DNA from: J061 sp003695725 [NCBI: Candidatus Schekmanbacteria bacterium]
GTDB lineage: Bacteria > Schekmanbacteria > GWA2-38-11
Length of the DNA stretch: 11,963 nt
Direction of reading: 5' to 3'
Assembly: GCA_003695725.1 (NCBI GenBank)
Contig: RFHX01000101.1
Location: 1 to 11,963, forward strand
Shown here: in pieces, positions 1-7,151 of the stretch
How the letters are laid out: every line of letters starts with the position of its first letter
Position numbering within the stretch: the stretch's first letter is position 1
The notes under the pieces: generated by a model
What the model was told of the DNA's origin: nothing
The model's input: the letters and a program-made list of their open reading frames with translations, nothing else
Databases searched by the model: none
Made by a program: the position numbers and the translations under genes

Positions 1-2391
1 CAGTACTTCGGCGTCAAGGCGGCGCAGGAGCGCGTGCGCAAACGGGAGGGCGGCATCATCTGGCATACGCAGGGCAGCGGCAAATCGCTTACTATGGTCT
101 GGCTGGCGAAATGGATTCGCGAAAATGTCACAGATTCCCGCGTGCTGATCATTACCGACCGCACAGAGCTGGACGAGCAAATCGAAAAGGTATTCAAGGG
201 AGTGGATGAGGACATCTATCGCACCAAAAGCGGTGCCGATTTGGTGCGGGTACTCAATAGCAAAGAGGAATGGCTGGTCTGTTCACTCATCCACAAGTTT
301 GGTGCAGGAGACGACCTGAGTGAAAAGGATATTGAAGAATTCATTGACGATATCAATAAAAATCTGCCCAAGGATTTTAAAGCCAAGGGAGATATTTACG
401 TGTTTGTTGATGAATGCCACCGCACACAATCAGGCAAACTCCATCAGGCAATGAAAACTTTTCTGCCTGAAGCTATGTTCATCGGTTTTACAGGCACGCC
501 GCTTCTCAAAAAGGACAAAAAAACCAGTATCGAAGTATTTGGCAGCTATATCCATACATATAAGTACGACGAAGCGGTGCAAGATGGAGTCGTGCTGGAT
601 TTGCGCTACGAAGCGCGGGACATTGACCAGCACATCTCTGCACCGGAAAAGGTGGATGAATGGTTTGAGGTCAAAACGCGCGGGCTGTCAGATCTCGCCA
701 AAGCCCAGCTCAAACAACGCTGGGGCACCATGCAAAAAGTGCTCAGCGCCGAGGACCGGCTTAGCAAGATTGTGCACGATATTCTGCTGGATATGGAAAC
801 GCGCGACCGGCTGCGCAGCGGTCGGGGTAACGCCATGCTGGTGACCAGCAGCATCTATTCCGCCTGTCGGATTTACGAGATGTTTCAGAAAACTGATTTG
901 AAGGGAAAATGTGCTATCGTTACCTCTTACAGACCTTCACCGGCGGACATCAAGGGCGAGGAAAGCGGCGAAGGTCTAAACGAGCGTTTGCTGCAATATG
1001 AAATCTACCGCAAAATGCTGGCGGAATATTTCGAAGAACCGGAAGACAAAGCTATGTATAAGGCCGAGCAGTTTGAAAAAGAAGTCAAAAAAAGATTTAT
1101 TGAGCAGCCGGGACAGATGAAACTGCTCATCGTAGTGGATAAGCTGCTCACCGGATTTGACGCGCCACCGGCAACCTACTTATACATCGACAAGAAGATG
1201 CAGGATCATGGGCTCTTTCAGGCAATTTGCCGGGTGAATCGTTTGCATACCGAGGACAAAGAATATGGATATATCATAGATTATAGGGATTTGTTTAAAT
1301 CATTGGAGAAATCCATCAAGGACTACACCGGCGGAGCTTTTGAAGGTTATGACAGGGAAGATGTAGATGGATTGCTAAAAGACAGACTACAAGCTGGTCG
1401 GGAACGGTTGGAAGAGCTTCGGGAAATGTTGAAAGCGCTTTGCGAGCCTGTGGAACCCCCAAAGGATGAAGTGGCTTACATCCGCTATTTTTGTGCCAAA
1501 GACAGCGGCAAGGGCGAACAATTGAAAGAGAACGAACCCAAACGGTTGACGCTTTACAAAACCGTAGCTTCGCTGTTGCGTGCCTATGCAAATCTTGCCA
1601 ACGAAATGCACGAAGCAGGATACACAGAGAAGGAGATACAACAGATTAAGCAGGAAGTTACTTTTTACGAACATCTTCGTAAAACCATCAAGATCGCAAG
1701 CAGTGATTATGTTGATATGAAGATGTTCGAACCGGGGATGCGCTATCTGCTGGATAATTACATTCAGGCTGATGAAACTGAAAAAATTGCATCACTCGAA
1801 GATATGACGCTGGTAGACCTCATCATTCAGCAAGGGGAAAAAGCAATTGATTCGCTTCCTGAAAGCATCCGAAAAAATCAAAAAGCAGCAACAGAAACCA
1901 TTGAAAATAATGTCCGCCGCCTTATCATCGATGAAATGCCTATAAATCCTCGTTATTATGAAAAAATGTCGAAATTATTGGATGAGTTAATCGAAGAACG
2001 GCGTCGGCAGGCAATAAATTACAAAGAATATTTGAGAAGAATCATTGAACTCACCAAAAAAATCAAAAAACCAGAGACAAGCGTACATTATCCAGCGGAA
2101 ATAAATACCCCAACTTTAAGAACTTTGTATGATAACATTGAAGAATATTATGCTATGGATCACTCCCATTTTCATGAACCGGAAACATACAGCAGTTCCG
2201 GTTCGCCGGACCCCAGAGCAGAATTGGCATTGCGGATCGATCAAAATATTCGGAATGTCAAAAAAGATGATTGGCGGGGAAACCGCTTCAAAGAACGAGA
2301 AGTTCGTAATGCCATTAGCGCGGTGATTAAAGACAACCCCGAGATGGTAGATAGACTGTTTGAAATCGTGAAGAATCAACGTGATTATTGA
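1..2391 (+). CDS. hsdR: Type I restriction endonuclease subunit R (HsdR), 5'-truncated by window edge
   Basis: This is the motor and cleavage subunit of a type I restriction-modification complex. It translocates DNA using ATP and cuts unmethylated DNA together with HsdM and HsdS. The frame is open from base 1 (796 residues visible), so the GTG at 34 is internal. The whole N-terminal nuclease domain, perhaps 280-300 residues, must lie upstream. Superfamily 2 helicase motifs appear in order: Walker A GSGKS in HTQGSGKSL (bases 73-87), DECH box (409-420), GFTGTP motif III (484-501) and the motif VI segment QAICRVNR (1219-1242). The segment LLTGFDAPPATYLYIDK lies between III and VI. After about base 1300 comes a charged, helical C-terminal domain typical of HsdR. 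It ends at TGA 2389-2391, inside the next gene. The 5' part is much richer in GC than the 3' part and than the rest of the window. No hsdM or hsdS is visible; they may lie upstream. The family call is secure; activity cannot be judged without the N-terminus. Confidence 0.95.
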   Translation, partial: QYFGVKAAQERVRKREGGIIWHTQGSGKSLTMVWLAKWIRENVTDSRVLIITDRTELDEQIEKVFKGVDEDIYRTKSGADLVRVLNSKEEWLVCSLIHKFGAGDDLSEKDIEEFIDDINKNLPKDFKAKGDIYVFVDECHRTQSGKLHQAMKTFLPEAMFIGFTGTPLLKKDKKTSIEVFGSYIHTYKYDEAVQDGVVLDLRYEARDIDQHISAPEKVDEWFEVKTRGLSDLAKAQLKQRWGTMQKVLSAEDRLSKIVHDILLDMETRDRLRSGRGNAMLVTSSIYSACRIYEMFQKTDLKGKCAIVTSYRPSPADIKGEESGEGLNERLLQYEIYRKMLAEYFEEPEDKAMYKAEQFEKEVKKRFIEQPGQMKLLIVVDKLLTGFDAPPATYLYIDKKMQDHGLFQAICRVNRLHTEDKEYGYIIDYRDLFKSLEKSIKDYTGGAFEGYDREDVDGLLKDRLQAGRERLEELREMLKALCEPVEPPKDEVAYIRYFCAKDSGKGEQLKENEPKRLTLYKTVASLLRAYANLANEMHEAGYTEKEIQQIKQEVTFYEHLRKTIKIASSDYVDMKMFEPGMRYLLDNYIQADETEKIASLEDMTLVDLIIQQGEKAIDSLPESIRKNQKAATETIENNVRRLIIDEMPINPRYYEKMSKLLDELIEERRRQAINYKEYLRRIIELTKKIKKPETSVHYPAEINTPTLRTLYDNIEEYYAMDHSHFHEPETYSSSGSPDPRAELALRIDQNIRNVKKDDWRGNRFKEREVRNAISAVIKDNPEMVDRLFEIVKNQRDY

Positions 2392-3115
2392 AAAATATCA
2401 CATAACAATCAGTGGGATTCCTGTGGAGATTATTCGAAAGGATATTAAAAATCTTCACTTGGGAGTTTATCCTCCTGATGGGCGTGTAAGAGTATCAGCC
2501 CCACTCCATCTGGATAAGGAAGCCATTCGTTTGGCGGTCATATCCCGTGTGGGCTGGATTCGCCGCAAACAAAAAAGTTTTCAGGAACAAGTTCGGGAAT
2601 CTCAACGTGAAATGGTTTCAGGTGAAAGTCATTATGTTGAAGGACATAGGTATCGTTTGAATGTGGTTGTAGATAAAGATCGAAAAAGACCCGTGGTGCG
2701 TCTGAAGAACAAACAAATATTGGAAATCATTGTTCCAACAAAGACGAATAGAGATATTCTTGAACAGATTTTGGAGCGTTGGTATCGACGGCGTTTACAA
2801 GAAAGAATTCATACTCTGCTTCAGAAATGGGAAAAACGGATAGGTGTTTCTGTTAAAGAAGTACGAATCAGAAAAATGAAAACCCGCTGGGGAAGCTGCA
2901 ATACTGAAGCGCGTCGTATTTGGCTGAATCTGGAATTGGCAAAAAAACCAATTAGCTGTCAAGAATATATAGTTGTTCATGAAATGGTACATCTAAAAGA
3001 AAGGCATCATAAAAGGCGATTTATCGAATTAATGGATCAATTTTTGCCAAATTGGAGAATATTGAGAGACGAACTGAATCGAGCACCATTGGCTTATGCC
3101 AAATGGGAATACTAA
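2381..3115 (+). CDS. YgjP/DUF45-family (M48-like) zinc metallopeptidase linked to hsdR
   Basis: A 244-residue predicted soluble protein of the YgjP-like metal-dependent hydrolase family. The zinc site is HEMVH at residues 200-204, with the third ligand probably His210 (spacing HExxH-x5-H). The hallmark element RKMKTRWGSCN sits at 164-174. The N-terminal ~120 residues form the beta-rich part usual in this family, and the length is normal. It starts at GTG 2381, overlapping the end of hsdR by 11 bp. No strong ribosome binding site is visible, so it is probably translated by coupling to hsdR. The overlap says the two are co-transcribed. Genes of this family are frequently found directly downstream of hsdR, but what they cleave or do there is, to my knowledge, not established. 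Family assignment is confident; a role in assembly, control or proteolysis of the restriction complex is only inference. The gene shows no frameshift or lost catalytic residue. Confidence 0.9.
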   Translation: MIIEKYHITISGIPVEIIRKDIKNLHLGVYPPDGRVRVSAPLHLDKEAIRLAVISRVGWIRRKQKSFQEQVRESQREMVSGESHYVEGHRYRLNVVVDKDRKRPVVRLKNKQILEIIVPTKTNRDILEQILERWYRRRLQERIHTLLQKWEKRIGVSVKEVRIRKMKTRWGSCNTEARRIWLNLELAKKPISCQEYIVVHEMVHLKERHHKRRFIELMDQFLPNWRILRDELNRAPLAYAKWEY

Positions 3116-3259
3116 AAAATCACCTAAAAACTTATATATTCTATTTCAGAAAAAATAACAAAAAAATAATTGACCGTTCCCACTCATATTAGAAATTCCA
3201 TTTATTCTCCAAAACAAAGAGACACTTCGACTTTGCCTTTACACTTCAGTGCTTTGTTG
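3116..3259. other. Very AT-rich spacer after the restriction operon
   Basis: The stretch between the metallopeptidase stop and the promoter at 3260 is very AT-rich; its first 60 bases are about a quarter G+C. I see no open frame with recognisable content, no RNA gene and no GC-rich hairpin followed by T's. The restriction operon therefore has no visible intrinsic terminator. Confidence 0.5.
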
Positions 3260-3288
3260 TTGACCCTTTTATCTATTGAAAGTATTAT
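3260..3288 (+). promoter_or_regulatory. Sigma70-like promoter ahead of the sulfatase relic
   Basis: The -35 box TTGACC (3260-3265) matches the consensus at 5 of 6 positions. The -10 box TATTAT (3283-3288) also matches 5 of 6, and the spacer is exactly 17 bp. Transcription would begin near 3295, about 60 bases before the ATG at 3354. It is the best sigma70-type match I found in the window. Such matches do arise by chance in AT-rich DNA, so activity is an inference. Confidence 0.5.
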
Positions 3289-3353
3289 TCAATATTTAGG
3301 GATTGCTTGAAAACAGAAATTTTGAAAATTGACATTTTACCTTTAGGTTTTGG

Positions 3354-4142
3354 ATGGATAGATTATCTTTTTCAAAAAAATATTTCTTACTCTTGTTCTC
3401 GTGGGCAATCCTTTTTTCTCTATTTGAAATTTTCAGATATATTTCTTTTTTCAAAACCAGCATTTCGGAACTCCTTCTTGAATGTATAATTTTGCTATCT
3501 GCAAATATTTCAGGATTTACCTTTTTATCTATCGTGCCATTGGCATTGTTTTTTTTATTTTGGAAATCTTGCAAAAACCTGACTATTGTAAACAAGAGAT
3601 GCCCTGAAATGTTTGTTTTTTGGAGCATCTATTCAGAATTGGCTTTCATCTCATTGGGATAGCCAAAAATTATAAATGAAAACCAAGTTATAGAATATCA
3701 TGTTTGTACCATAGACCTTCTTCCTACTATTCTCGATATATTAAACATAAAATGCGATAAACATTTCGAGGGAAAAAGCTTTCTCCCATTAATCACTAAA
3801 AAAATAGAAAATGAAAGAGAATATTTGTTTCATCAACTCGAGATTTCAAAAGGGCTGATTCAAATATGGGCAATACGAAAAGGTGACTACAAATAGATAT
3901 ATTACAAACAGAATAAAACCACAGACAATCCAGGATTCAGATATGATCTTTTGTTTAATCTGAAGGAAGATCGCCGGGAATATGTAGATGTAAAGAAAGA
4001 TAATATCGATACAGCCAATGAATTGAGAACTAAAATGTTTTCTATCATAGACCATTCAAGTAAAACTACTTTTAATCGGAAACAAGTAAAAATCGACAAA
4101 GAAACGGAGAATCAGCTTCGTGCTTTGGGCTATATCAATTAA
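3354..4142 (+). pseudogene. Membrane-anchored sulfatase pseudogene: catalytic core deleted, two in-frame TAG codons
   Basis: One frame runs from ATG 3354 to TAA 4140-4142, broken only by TAG at 3660-3662 and 3894-3896. Part 1 (3354-3659) is strongly hydrophobic with about three likely membrane helices (such as FLLLFSWAILFSLF and FLSIVPLALFFLFW), like the membrane leader of many sulfatase-superfamily proteins. Part 2 (3663-3893) carries the sulfatase C-terminal signature: PKII, then CTIDLLPTILDILNI, then FEGKSFLPLI, then IRKGDYK just before the second TAG. Part 3 (3897-4139) has YDLLFNLKEDRRE, matching the usual YDL-x-x-DP-x-E segment, and ends RALGYIN, a common sulfatase C-terminus. The core with the C-x-P-S-R modification site and the metal ligands is absent. 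The two halves appear joined by a large deletion near 3630-3660. The C-terminal half is confident; linking the hydrophobic N-terminus to the same ancestral gene rests on shared frame and family architecture. A functional enzyme is excluded. Confidence 0.75.
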
Positions 4143-4476
4143 AGATTTTAAAATATCCCTTTTTTCCAATAAACGAAATTATAATTACTGAACCCTATCC
4201 GAAAAAAAAAGAGAAACATTGGCTTCGAATTTCGCTTTTTATCATAGAAAAATTGCCCTTAAACAATCTTTCTAAACTGATTCATCTATTCTCTGCATCT
4301 CTGATGGCATAAAAAATCTTTTCCAAATCTTTTTTCCCCTTGAAAATGTAAGAACTCTATGTTTTTGAATCTCTCAAAAAAAGATTTCAATCGGCCATAC
4401 CTATTTTTTCTGGAAATAATATTTCTAATAGATTAAATTTCTGAAAAATTTTAAGGATGCCAAAGAGGATAAAAAT
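4143..4476. other. AT-rich intergenic region without a visible gene
   Basis: This 334-bp stretch lies between the sulfatase relic and moaB. All frames are broken by frequent stops and I recognise no protein remnant. It contains homopolymer runs, for example around 4200-4213, and one imperfect inverted repeat near 4364-4388 (TTGAATCT against AGATTTCAA) whose stem is too AT-rich and bulged for a convincing terminator. No clear sigma70 promoter for moaB was found, though one must lie here or further upstream. Confidence 0.55.
4464..4469 (+). promoter_or_regulatory. Ribosome binding site of moaB
   Basis: AGAGGA lies 7 bases before ATG 4477. It decides the start against a nearby out-of-frame ATG at 4457. 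Confidence 0.65.
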
Positions 4477-5004
4477 ATGGGGCATAAGGAACACAAGGAA
4501 AAAGCAAAAATAAAGGCAAACTGTTTTGTCATAACTGTAAGTGACAGCCGCACCGACGAAACCGATACAAGCGGTAAATTAATAGTCGATGAATTGACAA
4601 AGGCAGGACATAGTGTTTTATCCAAAATTATTTTACCCGATGAACCGCAGTTGATAAAAAATACTGTTCTTGAAAAAACATCTCAAAATGAAATAGATGC
4701 CATAATCCTCAATGGAGGCACTGGAATATCATTGAGAGATTCTACCTTTGAGGCAATAGAAGGAATCTTTGATAAAAGGCTCAGCGGTTTTGGTGAAATT
4801 TTTCGATATTTGAGCTATAAAGACATTGGCTCAGCGGCAATAATGTCTCGCGCAACAGCAGGCATAAAAAATGGAAAAGTCATAATCTCTATTCCCGGTT
4901 CACGCGGCGCTGTTTCCCTTGCGCTTGAAAAACTGATAATTCCCGAACTTTCCCATATACTTTGGGAGTTAAGAAAACACCTTCCTCAAAATGAAATTAG
5001 ATAA
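4477..5004 (+). CDS. moaB: Molybdenum cofactor biosynthesis protein MoaB/Mog family
   Basis: A 175-residue cytoplasmic protein of the MoaB/Mog family, which binds molybdopterin; Mog members adenylylate it before molybdenum insertion. Key motifs: TVSDSRTDETDTSG (20-33), GGTGISLRD (80-88, pterin-binding loop), GFGEIFRYLSY (104-114), SRATAG (124-129) and IPGSRGAV (139-146), where many relatives have Pro instead of Arg143. It is normal in length and has no extra domain, so it is the stand-alone type rather than the MoeA fusion. The opening residues GHKEHKEKA resemble those of MoaB. The start is fixed by the AGAGGA site. Its end overlaps the MFS gene by 14 bp. No other molybdenum cofactor gene is in the window. 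MoaB and Mog are hard to separate by eye; MoaB is preferred on the N-terminus and the TDETDTSG segment. Confidence 0.9.
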   Translation: MGHKEHKEKAKIKANCFVITVSDSRTDETDTSGKLIVDELTKAGHSVLSKIILPDEPQLIKNTVLEKTSQNEIDAIILNGGTGISLRDSTFEAIEGIFDKRLSGFGEIFRYLSYKDIGSAAIMSRATAGIKNGKVIISIPGSRGAVSLALEKLIIPELSHILWELRKHLPQNEIR

Positions 5005-6133
5005 AGGGCTACTTCCTATACTCTTTGCCGTCACTCTCACCGGCTTTGGTATGAGCTTCATCACTCCTCTCATCCCGCTTGTCCTCAAAGATGCGGGAAT
5101 CAATCTTATGACAATCGGACAAATCGGCTCTACATTCTTCTTCACATTTACCGCAGCAACACTCTATGTTGGAAGATTGGTAGATAAACTTGGAAGCCGT
5201 GCAATCATTATATCAGGACTAATCTTATATGGTATACCTGCGCTTTTCTTCCCTTTGATTCACACGACAGCGCTTTTCTACTTGATTCGAGGAATTCAGG
5301 GGATAGGTAATGCATGCCTCTTTGTTGCAACAGAAGCCGCTATAAATATTCTATCCTCGCCTGAAAACCGCTCGAAAAATATGGCTTACTATACGCTCGT
5401 CTTTGGACTTGGATTTGGCCTTGGCCCTGTCATTGGTGCCGCACTCTTTGATTATTGGCGAGAGCTTCCATTCTTTTTTTGCACCTCTATGTTTCTTGCC
5501 TCGATACTTGCAATAATGTTTTTCTTTTCTGAGGCAAAAATCGAAAAGAAAGAAAAACGGTTCAAAATCTTTGAGCTTGTCAAAATTTTGAAGACACCTA
5601 TCTTTGCGGCATGCTCATACGCCTTCATTGAAGTAAGCATTGGTGTTTTCCTTTCACTTTATCTTGATTCAATAGATATTCACGGTGCCGCATTAGGAAC
5701 AATTTTTATGTTTTTTGCCATAGGAGGTATGATTTCACCTGTCCCGGCAGGACAAATTGCTGACCGAATTGGAAAAAGAAAAACCCTTTATATCTTGGCA
5801 GGAATTCTTGCATTTCTAACATTCTCATTCAATTTATCCCCTAACTATTATGCAATTCTTGGATTGATATTCGGAGTAGGATTTGTTGCAGGAGGAATAT
5901 ATCCCATAGCCCTTTCCCTGATTGCTGACCTTGTTCCTGCTGAACAAATGGGAGCGGCTAACTCGACATTTTCCTTTGCTTTCGGTTTTGGAAGTATTGT
6001 AGGGCCTATCGTAACAGGAGCTTTTACGAATTTTCTCGGAATCAAATTCCTTTTCTATCCTATGTGCGCAATGGGATTTATCTTTTTCATAATCATGGTC
6101 ATTGAAGCAAAAAGGAATGAGCGACTCAGCTGA
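4991..6133 (+). CDS. Major facilitator superfamily (MFS) transporter, 12 membrane helices
   Basis: A 380-residue inner-membrane secondary transporter with about 12 hydrophobic helices in two six-helix halves, split by a charged central loop near 181-197 (EAKIEKKEKRFK). The MFS motif A between helices 2 and 3 is GRLVDKLGSR (61-70), and its copy between helices 8 and 9 is GQIADRIGKR (254-263). The segment GLGFGLGPVIGA (139-150) in helix 5 resembles motif C, seen in drug/proton antiporters, so export of a small molecule is plausible; the substrate is unknown. Start ATG 4991 lies inside moaB and has no good ribosome binding site, since GGGAG at 4964-4968 is too far away, so translation is probably coupled to moaB. 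That coupling hints at a link with molybdenum or pterin metabolism, but it may be only compact packing. The C-terminus is short and charged. Confidence 0.88.
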   Translation: MKLDKGLLPILFAVTLTGFGMSFITPLIPLVLKDAGINLMTIGQIGSTFFFTFTAATLYVGRLVDKLGSRAIIISGLILYGIPALFFPLIHTTALFYLIRGIQGIGNACLFVATEAAINILSSPENRSKNMAYYTLVFGLGFGLGPVIGAALFDYWRELPFFFCTSMFLASILAIMFFFSEAKIEKKEKRFKIFELVKILKTPIFAACSYAFIEVSIGVFLSLYLDSIDIHGAALGTIFMFFAIGGMISPVPAGQIADRIGKRKTLYILAGILAFLTFSFNLSPNYYAILGLIFGVGFVAGGIYPIALSLIADLVPAEQMGAANSTFSFAFGFGSIVGPIVTGAFTNFLGIKFLFYPMCAMGFIFFIIMVIEAKRNERLS

Positions 6134-6137
6134 TTTG

Positions 6138-6167
6138 TTGCAATCTGACTAATGTTTAAAATATCAT
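6138..6167 (+). promoter_or_regulatory. Possible sigma70 promoter for miaA
   Basis: TTGCAA (6138-6143, 4 of 6) and TATCAT (6162-6167, 5 of 6) are separated by 18 bp in the 67-bp gap between the MFS gene and miaA. Transcription would start near 6174, giving a leader of roughly 27 bases. The match is moderate and could be chance. Confidence 0.35.
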
Positions 6168-6179
6168 AAGAAGGAATTT

Positions 6180-6198
6180 CTTTAGTCTATTTCTAAAG
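6180..6198 (+). repeat. Small inverted repeat just before the miaA start
   Basis: CTTTAG (6180-6185) and CTAAAG (6193-6198) are perfect inverted copies with a 7-base loop, ending two bases before ATG 6201. In RNA this would be a weak 6-bp stem covering the place where a ribosome binding site should be. AAGGA (6171-6175) lies just upstream of the stem, so folding would bring it closer to the ATG. Significance is uncertain. Confidence 0.3.
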
Positions 6199-6200
6199 TT

Positions 6201-7151
6201 ATGAAGAAAGGAAAAAAGAAGATAATCATAATCAGTGGTCCTACTGCATGCGGTAAAACTTCTGTGGCGATTGAAGTTGCAAAAGAATTGGATGGTGAAA
6301 TAATTTCCGCTGATTCGATGCAGGTTTACCGTTTTTTAAACATAGGCACAGCAAAACCCGACAAAGATGAAATTAAAGAAGCAAAGCATCATCTCATAGA
6401 TATAATGAATCCTGACGAAATCTATTCGGCCGGCGACTTTGCAAATGATGCAGACAGAATAATCAATAAAATCAGCAGTAAAAAAAAGATACCAATCATT
6501 TGCGGCGGCACAGGATTATACATAAAAGCACTTACTAAGGGATTGGCGGCAGGACTCCCTGCGGACAAGGAATTAAAGAAAGAAATTCATCAAAGCTACC
6601 TAAACAAAGATTTGGAAATTCTATATAATGAATTAAAAGAAGTGGACCCAGCCACAGCAGAGAAACTTTCTCCTTCTGACAAACAACGGATTAAAAGGGC
6701 GCTCGAAGTATACTACATTACAGGCATGCCAATTTCAAAAATTCACACGAAACATTCTTTTTCAGATGAGCGATATGACTACCTATATTTTTGTTTGAAA
6801 AGAGACAGAAATGAGCTTAGAAAACGGATAGAAGCCCGCGTAGATAAAATGATTGAGAAAGGGCTGTATGATGAAGCAAAGTCCATTTACAAAAAATACA
6901 AAGGTAAAGAAATAAATGCATTCAGGGCTATTGGTTACAGAGAGATGATTTCACATTTGAAGGGAGAGGTTTCCTTCGATGAAGCAGTAAAACTCATTAA
7001 GAAAGCAACTAAAGCATATGCTAAAAGACAAATGACATGGTTCAAGAAGCAAAAGGAAATCATTTGGATAAACATAAAGGATGAGGATTATGAAGCACCT
7101 GCAAAAGCCATAATAGAAAGAGCAAAAGTCTTTTTAAAAATGAAAAATTAA
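6201..7151 (+). CDS. miaA: tRNA dimethylallyltransferase MiaA
   Basis: Transfers a dimethylallyl group from dimethylallyl diphosphate to N6 of adenosine 37 in tRNAs that read codons starting with U. This is the first step toward the ms2i6A modification. At 316 residues it has the usual length. Motifs: P-loop GPTACGKT (13-20), SADSMQVYR (36-44) with the probable catalytic Asp38, GTAKP (49-53), GGTGLYIKA (102-110), KQRIKRALEVY (161-171), FRAIGYREM (241-249) and AKRQMTWF (274-281), which contacts tRNA. All expected conserved elements are present. The upstream frame is closed by TAG at 6183, so ATG 6201 is the first possible ATG, although the ribosome binding site directly before it is poor. The TAA overlaps the lon stop by 4 bp on the opposite strand. 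No hfq follows, unlike the enterobacterial order. Confidence 0.96.
   Translation: MKKGKKKIIIISGPTACGKTSVAIEVAKELDGEIISADSMQVYRFLNIGTAKPDKDEIKEAKHHLIDIMNPDEIYSAGDFANDADRIINKISSKKKIPIICGGTGLYIKALTKGLAAGLPADKELKKEIHQSYLNKDLEILYNELKEVDPATAEKLSPSDKQRIKRALEVYYITGMPISKIHTKHSFSDERYDYLYFCLKRDRNELRKRIEARVDKMIEKGLYDEAKSIYKKYKGKEINAFRAIGYREMISHLKGEVSFDEAVKLIKKATKAYAKRQMTWFKKQKEIIWINIKDEDYEAPAKAIIERAKVFLKMKN

Noticed and set aside
34-36. GTG at 34 as the start of hsdR
   Set aside because: The frame is open upstream to base 1 with family-like sequence (YFGVKAAQERV), and the nuclease domain is missing, so the gene is cut by the window edge.
3296-3628. A 110-codon minus-strand open frame
   Set aside because: It is antisense to the hydrophobic segment of the sulfatase relic and is Lys-rich as expected from reverse-reading a Phe-rich stretch; no ribosome binding site or family was seen.
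3951-4142. A separate 63-residue small protein starting at 3951
   Set aside because: It is the in-frame tail of the sulfatase relic; upstream codons back to 3897 continue the same homology.
4143-4156. ATTTTAAAAT palindrome after the sulfatase relic
   Set aside because: Pure AT palindromes of this size are expected by chance in such AT-rich DNA.
4364-4388. Imperfect hairpin as an intrinsic terminator of the sulfatase relic
   Set aside because: The stem is short, bulged and AT-rich and is not followed by a clean T run.
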